The notes under the pieces are model-generated. The model saw only the letters and a list, made by a program, of their open reading frames with translations. It was not told the DNA's origin and made no database searches. This document shows positions 1 to 7,676 of a stretch of DNA of 32,469 nt, piece after piece (within the stretch, counting starts at the first letter, position 1; each line of letters starts with the position of its first letter). Origin of the DNA: CAYNYF01 sp964401385 (lineage in GTDB: Bacteria > Planctomycetota > Phycisphaerae > SM23-33); contig CAYNYF010000047.1 in assembly GCA_964401385.1 (NCBI GenBank), positions 1 through 32,469 of the forward strand. Direction: 5' to 3'. Made by a program: the position numbers and the translations under genes.

Positions 1-123
1 GCAGAAGCATGGCACCAACGGCCGACAGGCAGGCGGGTCGTTGCGTTCCCTTGGGTTTTGCTCCCAGTTGCTGAATTGTCGAATTCCGGGCATCGCCCGG
101 CCGGGTGGGAGCGGATGGGTCGA

Positions 124-2307
124 TCAGGCGGCAGGGCGGCGGCTGAGCCGTCCGGGGAGCGGCTGGGCGCCCCGGCGGAAGCGGTTGGCGACGACGGCCT
201 CGACCACCAGCAAGAGGATCACGATCGCCAGCGGGCGGTCCCAGAGGTTCTCCTCGGCGGCGGCGGCCGCGGCCGCGGCGCGGACCTCCTCGACCGACTT
301 GCCGAAGAACACCTCGGCCGGCGCCAGCCCCGAGGCCAGCGTGGCCGGGTCCATGCGGGCCAGCTTCCATTCGGCCGGGTCGGGGTTGGTCACGAATCGC
401 CCCTTGGTGCCCTCGGCCTCGTCGGGCACGCCGGCGCCTTCGACCCGCCAGCGGTACAGGCCGACCTGATCGGCCTTGCAGACGGCCAGGCCGTCCTTGC
501 CCACGGGCAGCCGGATGCTCTCGGCGCCGGCGGGCTCCGGCGGGGTGACGACCACCTCCGCCCCGGCAGGCAGGGACGCCCGCGGGTGGATGCTCACCAT
601 CCTGCCGGCGCGGTGGGTGTGGTTGCCGCCGAGGTTCATGCCCGCCTCCAGGCAGATGCGCGTCGCCACCGGCAGCAGCAGCGTGGTCTTGGCCAGGTTG
701 TTCCATTCCACGCCGGCCGTGGTCGCGCACAGGACCACCCGCCCGTTTCCGTAATCCTTGGCCGCGAGGATCGCCTCGCCGGACGGGGCGGAGAGGATCT
801 TTTCGACGGGAGCATCGGCCGGATGCACGCGATAGTATCGCCGGACGAGCACGTCCGGATAGTCGGCGCCGGTTTCGTACAGCCGGGCCAGGTACGGGTG
901 CTTGAGGTCCTTGGCGAGGCTGACGGGAGGGGCGGCCTGGCCGACGAGCTGGCCGATTCGCCCGGGCAGCAGCCCGCCCGATTCGGAAAACCTCTCGAGC
1001 AGGCGCCGGTTGTAGTTGCCGGCATCGACGGTCGGGCCGAGAAAGAAAACGGCCGACCCGCCCCGGGCGACGAACTTCTCCAGTTCGTCGGCCTGGGCCT
1101 CACCGAAGCCGGCCACGTCGGCGAAGAAGACCACCTGGGCCCCGGCCAGGGCGTCCTTGCCGAAGTCGGCGGCGGCGACGGTCCGCAGGCTCACCCGCCA
1201 GGGCTCGGCCGAGCCGGCGTACGGGTCCAGCGCCACATGCAGCTCCATGCCCGGGTCGATGGGGCCGGCCTTCTCGCCCCCGCCGCGAACCAGCACCGCC
1301 TGCACGCGGTCGCCGACCTCCAGGCAGAACTGCCAGACGTTGTCGGCGGGAAGGTCGTCGGCGTCGTCGATGACGACCTGCCCGAGGTGGAAGCCGAGGG
1401 CTTCGAGCTTGTGACGGAAGCCGACGACGGCCTTGGCGCCGGTCCGCCCGGCCTTGTCGAGCTGCACCAGCTTGGCCTCGCCTCGCTGCCGCCCGTCGAG
1501 GTGAAAGGAAACCCTGACGCGCTTGGGCTTGTCGGAGGAGTTGACCAGGCCGGCCGTCAGCTCCAGGTGCTCGTTGACGATGGCCGCCCCGGCGAGGGCC
1601 ACGTCGGCGATGCCGACGTTATCGAGCCCGTCGCCGGAGCAGTCCACCACCAGCAGCGGGACGCCGGCCTGCTTGATCTCCGGGCGGTCCAGCAGCGGGC
1701 GGAAGCTGACTTGCTGGAGGTCCGAAAAGACGTACACCGCCTTGCGCGGGGCGGATTGGTCCGACAGGCGCTGGACGGCCTCGACCACCCGGCCGGCGAG
1801 GCTGGCCCGGCCCGGGGCGAGGGCGGCCGCGTCGAGGGCCTCCTCGGTGGTCTCGGGGGCCGGCTTCGGCGGAGCCGGCGGCTGCCCGCGGTTGGTCAGA
1901 GTGACGCTCGGCGGGAACGGGCCGGCGGCCTCGCCCAGAAGGGCCTTGGCCTGCTGGCGGGCGCGGTCGAAGCGCGACCCCGCCCCGGACCGGGCGCTCA
2001 TGGAGTAGGAGTTGTCGATGATGACCTCGGAAGCGACGTTCCCGGCGGCGGCGAGACCGCCGGTGGACTTCAGGAAGGGCTCCGCCACCGCCAGCGCCAG
2101 CAGCGCCAGCAGCAGGCTGCGGATCAGCAGCAGCAGCCAGTGCTCCACCCGCCGCCGGCGGGCGGTCTTGGCCATGCTCAGGCGCAGGAACCGCAGCGTG
2201 GGGAAGTACGCCTGCGGGGCCCGCACCGACGAGAGCAGGTGCAGCAGCACGGGGATGGCCGCCGCCAGCAGCCCCAGCAACAACCAGGGTGTCTTGAAGT
2301 CCGGCAA
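124..2307 (-). CDS. BatA-like membrane protein with von Willebrand factor A-type domain
   Basis: The 727-residue product starts with the BatA/aerotolerance N-terminal layout: a short hydrophobic helix at about residues 6-24 ending in a HLL-type motif, a basic cytoplasmic stretch, and a second helix at about 56-78. A VWA-like segment follows with a MIDAS-type DNSYSMS motif near residue 95. The centre is a long extracytoplasmic region with a glutamine-amidotransferase-like fold pattern (VVFFADVAGF, then GGSAVFFLGP). One more helix lies near the C-terminus, followed by basic residues. The start codon is TTG, placed immediately after the stop of the DUF58 gene, with GAGG about 8 bp upstream. The pair is translationally coupled. 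In this family such proteins work with DUF58 and often MoxR ATPases, probably in assembly of envelope complexes. No MoxR gene is visible in this window. The family call is firm; the cellular role is inferred. Confidence 0.85.
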   Translation of the reverse strand: MPDFKTPWLLLGLLAAAIPVLLHLLSSVRAPQAYFPTLRFLRLSMAKTARRRRVEHWLLLLIRSLLLALLALAVAEPFLKSTGGLAAAGNVASEVIIDNSYSMSARSGAGSRFDRARQQAKALLGEAAGPFPPSVTLTNRGQPPAPPKPAPETTEEALDAAALAPGRASLAGRVVEAVQRLSDQSAPRKAVYVFSDLQQVSFRPLLDRPEIKQAGVPLLVVDCSGDGLDNVGIADVALAGAAIVNEHLELTAGLVNSSDKPKRVRVSFHLDGRQRGEAKLVQLDKAGRTGAKAVVGFRHKLEALGFHLGQVVIDDADDLPADNVWQFCLEVGDRVQAVLVRGGGEKAGPIDPGMELHVALDPYAGSAEPWRVSLRTVAAADFGKDALAGAQVVFFADVAGFGEAQADELEKFVARGGSAVFFLGPTVDAGNYNRRLLERFSESGGLLPGRIGQLVGQAAPPVSLAKDLKHPYLARLYETGADYPDVLVRRYYRVHPADAPVEKILSAPSGEAILAAKDYGNGRVVLCATTAGVEWNNLAKTTLLLPVATRICLEAGMNLGGNHTHRAGRMVSIHPRASLPAGAEVVVTPPEPAGAESIRLPVGKDGLAVCKADQVGLYRWRVEGAGVPDEAEGTKGRFVTNPDPAEWKLARMDPATLASGLAPAEVFFGKSVEEVRAAAAAAAAEENLWDRPLAIVILLLVVEAVVANRFRRGAQPLPGRLSRRPAA

Positions 2308-2308
2308 C

Positions 2309-3214
2309 TTACCGCCTCAACAGTCGTTTCCGCCTTTCCAGGTAGTTCAGCAGCATGAGGTCGTACGGCTCGGCGGTGGGTGTGAGGACGTACTCGATGC
2401 TGCGGTCGCTGCACTCGGTGCGGTAGCGGTCGATGAAGGCGCCGATCTCGCCGCGGTAGGCCTGGGAGAGAGCCCGCGGGTCCACCTGGAGCCGCTGGCC
2501 GGACTCCAGATCCACGAAGTTGGTGATCCGCTTGAACGGGAAGTCCAGCTCGGCCGGATCGAACGTGTGGAAGATGATCAACTGATGCTTCTTGTAGCAG
2601 AAATGCTGAAGCGCCCGCAGCACCGCCGACGGGTCGTCGTACAGGTCGGAGATGATGACGATCAGCCCGCGCTTGGCGATTCGCTCGGCCAGCTCGTGGA
2701 AGGTGGTGGCGATGGCGGTGGTGCTGCCGGGGGTGAGCTTCTCCAGCCCGGTGAAGATGCGGTCCAGGTGGGCCGGCGAGGACGCCGGCGGCAGGTGCAG
2801 CCGGATCCGCCGGTCGAAGGCGACCACGCCCACCAGGTCCTGCTGGCGGGCCATCAAATAGGCCAGGCACGCCGCCAGGTAGCAGCCGTACTGGAACTTG
2901 GTGCTCTCGGCCCGGTAGCGGTAGTTCATCGAGCCGGAGGTGTCCAGCAGGATGTACGCCCGGAGGTTGGTCTCCTGCTCGTACTGCTTGATGTAGTAGC
3001 GGTCGGTCCGCCCCCAGGCGACCCAGTCGAGGTGGCGGAGGTCGTCGCCGGGGGAGTATTCGCGGTGCTCGGAGAACTCCACGGAGAAGCCGTGGTGGGG
3101 GCTGCGGTGCAGCCCGGAGATGAACCCCTCGACCACCTGGCGGGCGATGAGGGAGATGTTGGACAGCTTGGCTGCCCGCTCGGGCTGGAAGTACAGGTAT
3201 GGAGACTTTGCCAT
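2309..3214 (-). CDS. DUF58 domain-containing protein (VWA-like)
   Basis: The 301-residue protein has no signal peptide and shows the DUF58 signature. The FSEHREYSPGDDLRHLDW segment lies near residues 48-65, followed by a TDRYYIKQYEQETN stretch and a VWA-like LLDTSGSM motif carrying DxSxS metal-binding residues. Length fits the short DUF58 subfamily. It lies 40 bp downstream of rsmD and its TAA stop is one base from the TTG start of the BatA-like gene, so the two are co-expressed. DUF58 proteins usually accompany MoxR AAA ATPases and BatA/BatB proteins. The ATPase partner is missing here and may be encoded beyond the left edge or elsewhere. The ATG at 3214 is preceded by no strong ribosome-binding site. 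Confidence 0.9.
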   Translation of the reverse strand: MAKSPYLYFQPERAAKLSNISLIARQVVEGFISGLHRSPHHGFSVEFSEHREYSPGDDLRHLDWVAWGRTDRYYIKQYEQETNLRAYILLDTSGSMNYRYRAESTKFQYGCYLAACLAYLMARQQDLVGVVAFDRRIRLHLPPASSPAHLDRIFTGLEKLTPGSTTAIATTFHELAERIAKRGLIVIISDLYDDPSAVLRALQHFCYKKHQLIIFHTFDPAELDFPFKRITNFVDLESGQRLQVDPRALSQAYRGEIGAFIDRYRTECSDRSIEYVLTPTAEPYDLMLLNYLERRKRLLRR

Positions 3215-3254
3215 GGTTCTTGGAACACGTCACCGCCGGGCCGCGCCGGCGCCG

Positions 3255-3830
3255 CTATGTTTCCGGCAGCGACAGGAACACCAGCGACATCTTCCCATAG
3301 TCGCGCCTGCTACGCACGCACAATGTTCCCAACGCATCCGGCAGCTCGATGTTCCGCTGGCAGCGAAGGACGATCTGGCCGGCCGGGGAGAGTTTGCCGC
3401 CCAGCGGGTCGAACAGCCGCCGGCACGCCTCCTGCCAGCGCCACTGTGCCGACAGCCGGTAGGGCGGGTCGACGAAGGCCAGGTCAACCTCCCCGCCCAC
3501 CTCCTCCAGCCAGCCGGCGAGGTGCCGCAGGACGTCGCCGCGCCAGATCCGGCAGCGGTCGCCGACGTGCAGCGCGTCGATGTTGCGCCGCAGGCGGGCG
3601 ATGGCGAGGCGGCTCCGCTCGGCGAAGTAGCAGCGCCCGGCCCCGCGGCTGATGGCCTCCAGCCCGATGCTGCCGGTGCCGGAGAATAGATCGACGACAA
3701 CGGCGTCGGCGACGGCGCCGCCGAGAATGCTGAACAGGGCAGTCTTGACGCGGCTGGTGATCGGGCGGGTCCGCTCGCCCTTGGCGGCCAGCAGTGTCCT
3801 GCCCCGGTATTGGCCTGCTATGATGCGCAC
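3255..3830 (-). CDS. rsmD: 16S rRNA (guanine(966)-N2)-methyltransferase RsmD
   Basis: The product is a SAM-dependent methyltransferase that modifies G966 of 16S rRNA in the 30S subunit. It begins with the RsmD hallmark RIIAGQYRGRTL, followed by TRPITSRVKTALFSIL. The SAM-binding motif is DLFSGTGSIGLEA, and the catalytic motif is FVDPPY. I chose the GTG at 3830 because the conserved family N-terminus begins exactly there, giving 191 residues, the usual RsmD size. The frame stays open to 4085, but the upstream part (85 codons) is low-complexity and has no RsmD similarity. The gene leads into the DUF58 gene 40 bp downstream, so it may be the first gene of that transcript. Confidence 0.93.
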   Translation of the reverse strand: MRIIAGQYRGRTLLAAKGERTRPITSRVKTALFSILGGAVADAVVVDLFSGTGSIGLEAISRGAGRCYFAERSRLAIARLRRNIDALHVGDRCRIWRGDVLRHLAGWLEEVGGEVDLAFVDPPYRLSAQWRWQEACRRLFDPLGGKLSPAGQIVLRCQRNIELPDALGTLCVRSRRDYGKMSLVFLSLPET

Positions 3831-3942
3831 CGGCGAAATCCTGAAAGCCGCCCCAGCCGCCCCTGGGGGCCGGGCGGACGTCGAGTATGGCACCGGCGGG
3901 GGCTTATTTCCACCGGCTTGTAGTTTCGGCCGGCGCGGGCGC

Positions 3943-3982
3943 AAAAAGGTAGCCCCGGCCGAGGGGCGAGAAGCCGGGGCTA
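3943..3982 (-). terminator. Intrinsic terminator-like hairpin reading leftward
   Basis: TAGCCCCGGC at 3950-3959 and GCCGGGGCTA at 3973-3982 form a perfect 10-bp stem with a 13-nt loop. On the minus strand the stem is followed after two bases by five T residues (3944-3948). There is no T-run on the plus strand. It sits about 110 bp before the rsmD start and is not directly behind any minus-strand gene, since priA ends at 4795. It could stop leftward read-through from priA, which would run antisense to the lipoprotein gene. Confidence 0.55.
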
Positions 3983-4090
3983 GGGGCATTGGTGCTGTCG
4001 GGAAACCCGCGGACAGGGCCAGGCCCGTCCGAAGGCCTCCGCAATTGGGCCAGCATGCGGTTGCCTTAGTTGCTATGAGGAGCATAAGAT

Positions 4091-4777
4091 ATGGGCCCGG
4101 GAGCGAGCGAATTCCGGTCGAAAGAACTTGTGAATTTGGACGGATCAGCCATGGGAACGAAAGTCGCGACAGTTGTGCTGGCGCTGGCGGTGGGATGGCT
4201 GGGCGGCTGCCAGGTCGGACCGGCTCCGGCCCGCAGCTCGGCGGCCACGGGCGACGAGAGCTTCAACGCGGTCTGGGACGCGGCGACCGAGGTGCTGCGG
4301 GAGTACCGCTTCGCCATCGATCGCGCCGACCGGCGGGCCGGCGTGATTTCCACCTTTCCCCTGCTCGGGCGGCACTGGTTCGAGTTCTGGCGGGACGACG
4401 CCGCCCGCCCGGGCGACGTCCTCGAGGGCTCGCTCCACACCATCTACCGGCGGGCCACCGTGACCATCCGCCGGGCCGAACCCCAGGCGGCGGCCGGCGC
4501 GGCCCTGGGAGCCTACTTGGCCGCGGTCGAGGTGCGAACTTCCCGCTCCGATCGCCCGTCCCCCCAGGTGACCAGCGCCTCCGAGGCGTTCGAAATGTTC
4601 CTCAGGCCCGAGAAGATGGTGCGGAGCGTCGGCGTCGGGGAGTCGGCGGAGCCCGCGGCGGCGAGGCCCGTGGACCTTGGCCGCGACGAGAATCTGGAGG
4701 AGATCCTGCGCGTTCGCATCAACGCCCTCGCGGCCAAGAAGCTGACGTTGTATCCGCGGTCGGCGATTACGGAGTGA
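4091..4777 (+). CDS. Putative lipoprotein, function unknown
   Basis: I do not recognise the family. The ATG at 4091 has an excellent ribosome-binding site, GAGGAG, 8 bp upstream, and gives 228 residues. A second in-frame ATG at 4151 would place a classical lipoprotein signal peptide at the N-terminus: MGTK, then a hydrophobic stretch, then the lipobox LGGC. Either start leaves the same lipobox, so the mature protein is probably anchored to a membrane by its lipidated cysteine. The mature part is mostly soluble, of mixed charge, with an acidic DESFNAVWDAATEVL segment that resembles the start of small planctomycete lipoproteins processed before a long alpha/beta domain. It ends 17 bp from the convergent priA stop. 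Confidence 0.75.
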   Translation: MGPGASEFRSKELVNLDGSAMGTKVATVVLALAVGWLGGCQVGPAPARSSAATGDESFNAVWDAATEVLREYRFAIDRADRRAGVISTFPLLGRHWFEFWRDDAARPGDVLEGSLHTIYRRATVTIRRAEPQAAAGAALGAYLAAVEVRTSRSDRPSPQVTSASEAFEMFLRPEKMVRSVGVGESAEPAAARPVDLGRDENLEEILRVRINALAAKKLTLYPRSAITE

Positions 4778-4794
4778 GGGGCGGACGCCCGGAG

Positions 4795-7065
4795 CTACAG
4801 CAGATTGACGGGGTCGACGTCGACGATGAGTTCCGCGGCGACCTGCTTGGACAGCTCGTGCATCCGCCCGGCCAGGGCGCTTTGGAGGCGGCCCGGGCGG
4901 CGGCAGTGACAGTTCAACTCGAAGCGGAACTGCCCGCGGACCTTGAAGATGCCGGCCTGCATCGGCCCGATGAACTTCACGTCGGCCTCGCCGCCGAACA
5001 GCCCCCGCAAGTGCTCGGCGAGAATCTCGCCCCCGCGCCGCGCCCTGTCGGCGCTGCGGTGACGGGTGATGAACCGCACCAGGCGGACGAACGGGGGCAT
5101 GCCGGCCGAGGCCCGCAGCGCCAGCTCGGCCTCGGCGAAGCCGTCGTAATCGTGCCGCAGGGCGAACTGGATGGCGGGGTCGGATGGATGCCAGGTCTGG
5201 ACGACGACCTCGCCGCCGCGTTCGGCCCGGCCCGCCCGCCCGGCCACCTGTACGACAAGCTGGAAGGTCCGCTCGCCGGCGCGGAAGTCCGGAATGGCCA
5301 GGGCGGTGTCGGCGCTGACCACGCCCACCAACGTCACCTTGGGAAAGTCCAACCCCTTGGCCACCATCTGCGTGCCCAGCAGTATGTCCACCTCGCCGGC
5401 GGCAAAGCCGTCGAAGACCCGGCGGAACTGCTTGGGCGAGGTCATGGTGTCGCTGTCCATCCGGGCGGCGGCCGCCTGGGGAAACTTCCTGGCCAGCTCC
5501 GCCTCGATCCGCTGGATGCCCAGCCCGAACAGCAGGATTTTCCTGCCGCAGGCGGGGCACACCTCCGGCAGCTCGGCCGTCGCCTGACAGTAATGGCACA
5601 TGGCCAGCCGGATCGCCTGGTGGAAGACCATCGGACGGGAGCAATTCTCGCAGCCCATCTGCCAGTTGCACGACGGGCAGAAGACGTAACTGGCGTAGCC
5701 GCGGCGGTTCATCAGCAGGATGGCCTGCTCGCCGCGGTCGAGCGTTTCCGCCAGCTTCCGCTGGAGCGTCTTGCCGATCAGCTCGACCCGGCCGGGGGTC
5801 ACTTCCTTTCTCAGCTCGGACAGGTGCAGCTTCGGCAGGGGCAGGCCGCGGATCCGCCGCGGCAGCCGCAGCAGCTCGTATCGGCCCTGCCGGGCGTTGT
5901 GGAGGCTCTCCAGCGAGGGCGTGGCCGAGCCCAGCAGCACGGGCACGTTCTCGATGGCGGCCCGCTTGATGGCCACGTCGCGGGCGTGGTACCGCGGGAC
6001 GGTGTCCTGCTTGTAGGAGCCCTCCTGCTCCTCGTCCACGACGATCAGCCCCAGGTTCCGGGCGGGGGCGAAGACCGCGCTGCGCGGCCCGATGACGGTG
6101 GTGGCGTGGCCGTCGCGGATCTGCTCGTACTGGAAGCTCCGCTGGGCGCCGGTCAGGCCCGAGTGCAGCACGGCCACCCGCGGCAGCCGGCGGGCCAGCC
6201 GCTGAACCGTCTGCGTGGCCAGGGCGATCTCCGGCACCAGCAGGATGGCCTGCCTGTCGGCGGCGATCACCTCGCGGATGGCGCGGAGATACACCTCGGT
6301 CTTGCCGCTGGCGGTGACCCCGTGCAGGAGCATCACTTGGAACGGCCCGGCCAGCCGCTGCCGGATGACGGAGAGGACCTGCTTCTGGTCGTCGTTGAGT
6401 TCGAACGGGTCGGCCTCGACGGCCTCGGACAACTGCTCCAGCGTCCGCGGGCGGTCTTCCAGGCGGACGAGATTGCGCTGGACCAGCCGGCGGACGGTGT
6501 CGCGCGAGGCCTCGCCGTGGGCCAGCAGCTCCTCCAGGTCCAGCGGCTCGATTCCCTGCTTGCGGGCCTCGTGGAGGCTGTCGAGCAGGCGGCGCTGCCG
6601 GGGGCCCAGGCGCCTGGGCCAGTCGGCGGGTCCTTCAAGGAGGTAGGCGACGGTCTGGCTCCGGCGGACGTGGCGGCCCACGGCGGCCGGCACCATCGCC
6701 GCCAGCACCATCCCCATCGGCGCCAGGTAATACCGGCTGATCCACCCGGCCAGCTCCCACAGCCGCTCGTCCAGTTGCGGCTCGGCGTCGAGGAGTTCGT
6801 CGACCGCCTTGAGTTGCCGGCCGCCGCCGCGGCGGTCCGATTCGACGACGAAGCCCAGGGATTTGCGGTCGCCCCGGCCGAAGGGGACGCGGACGCGAAG
6901 GCCGACCTTGGCCGCGCCCAAGCGGGGTGGCCAGAGGTAATCGTACGTTTGCCAGACGTTGGTCGCGACGGCGACGCCCACGACCTTTCCGCCGGGCGAG
7001 TCCACCTTGTCCTGGAAAAGCACGCTCACCGAGCCAATGGTACGCCGCGGCCGGACCGACGCCAA
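4795..7065 (-). CDS. priA: Primosomal protein N' (replication restart helicase PriA)
   Basis: PriA is the 3'-to-5' helicase that reloads the replisome at stalled forks. The order is an N-terminal DNA-binding region (YDYLWPP, later FVVESD), Walker A GVTASGKTEVY, motif II DEEQ, GSATPSLES, and a zinc region with paired cysteines (CPSC, CENC, CHYC, CPAC). The C-terminal helicase half contains GTQMVAKGLDFP and QVAGRAGRAERGG. Size (756 residues) is normal. Motif II is usually DEEH; here it is DEEQ, and the Walker A has TASGKT instead of the more common TGSGKT. The frame starts at TTG 7065 without a good ribosome-binding site. GTG 7029 and GTG 6981 (with GGCGGAAAGG upstream, and right at the conserved PriA start) are alternatives. 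Confidence 0.95.
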   Translation of the reverse strand: MASVRPRRTIGSVSVLFQDKVDSPGGKVVGVAVATNVWQTYDYLWPPRLGAAKVGLRVRVPFGRGDRKSLGFVVESDRRGGGRQLKAVDELLDAEPQLDERLWELAGWISRYYLAPMGMVLAAMVPAAVGRHVRRSQTVAYLLEGPADWPRRLGPRQRRLLDSLHEARKQGIEPLDLEELLAHGEASRDTVRRLVQRNLVRLEDRPRTLEQLSEAVEADPFELNDDQKQVLSVIRQRLAGPFQVMLLHGVTASGKTEVYLRAIREVIAADRQAILLVPEIALATQTVQRLARRLPRVAVLHSGLTGAQRSFQYEQIRDGHATTVIGPRSAVFAPARNLGLIVVDEEQEGSYKQDTVPRYHARDVAIKRAAIENVPVLLGSATPSLESLHNARQGRYELLRLPRRIRGLPLPKLHLSELRKEVTPGRVELIGKTLQRKLAETLDRGEQAILLMNRRGYASYVFCPSCNWQMGCENCSRPMVFHQAIRLAMCHYCQATAELPEVCPACGRKILLFGLGIQRIEAELARKFPQAAAARMDSDTMTSPKQFRRVFDGFAAGEVDILLGTQMVAKGLDFPKVTLVGVVSADTALAIPDFRAGERTFQLVVQVAGRAGRAERGGEVVVQTWHPSDPAIQFALRHDYDGFAEAELALRASAGMPPFVRLVRFITRHRSADRARRGGEILAEHLRGLFGGEADVKFIGPMQAGIFKVRGQFRFELNCHCRRPGRLQSALAGRMHELSKQVAAELIVDVDPVNLL

Positions 7066-7160
7066 GAGGCCGGGTCAAGCGTTGAGATTCATCAGCCGAG
7101 CAGTTAAGCTCTATCGTGAGCTGGCCCGGCCGTTGGGTCCGGGCCGTGCGGGAGATCAAT

Positions 7161-7634
7161 ATGGCAACGGACGCCCCCGAAGAGCCGCAGCCGTCGTCCA
7201 AGGTCCTGGTCGTCGACGACAACGTTCAGAATCTCGAGCTGCTCATCGAGTACCTCCGGACCATGGACAACGTCGAGACGCTTACCGCCGCCGATGGCCT
7301 GGAGGCGCTGGAGACGGTCCGGCAGCAAGAGCCGGACCTGATCCTGCTGGACATCATGATGCCCAGGATGAGCGGCTTCGAGGTCTGCCGCAAGCTGAAA
7401 TCCGCTCCCGAGACGCGCGACATCCCCATCATCATGGTGACGGCATTGAACGAGCTGGGCGACATCGAGCGGGCGGTGGAATCCGGCACCGACGATTTCC
7501 TCTCCAAGCCGGTCAACCGCCTGGAACTGATCACGCGCGTCAAGAGCCTGCTGCGGCTGCGGCATTTGAAGGACGAGCTGGAGCGGACGCTGGCATACCT
7601 GAACGATGTCGAGTCGGCCCCTCCGGCCCAGTGA
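7161..7634 (+). CDS. Single-domain response regulator (CheY/DivK-like receiver)
   Basis: The 157-residue protein is a receiver domain with short tails and no output domain. Key residues are intact: the acidic pair D19-D20 in VLVVDDN, the phospho-acceptor D64 in LLDIMMP, T94 in MVTA, and K116 in LSKPVN. The receiver resembles the first domain of PleD-type regulators. After it comes a short amphipathic, charged tail. I chose the ATG at 7161 because GGGAG lies about 7 bp upstream; the frame is open to 7116. It is divergent from priA and followed after 42 bp by the M16 protease gene. It has no kinase gene next to it, so its partner must be remote. Confidence 0.88.
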   Translation: MATDAPEEPQPSSKVLVVDDNVQNLELLIEYLRTMDNVETLTAADGLEALETVRQQEPDLILLDIMMPRMSGFEVCRKLKSAPETRDIPIIMVTALNELGDIERAVESGTDDFLSKPVNRLELITRVKSLLRLRHLKDELERTLAYLNDVESAPPAQ

Positions 7635-7676
7635 GCTTCCCCGCCGGTTGCCGCGACGGGCACAAGGAAACACGCC

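Noticed and set aside
58..7107. Very long open frames (766 and 1151 codons) on the plus strand
   Set aside because: They are antisense to BatA-like, DUF58, rsmD and priA genes. High GC leaves stop codons rare, and the proteins have low-complexity composition with no domain.
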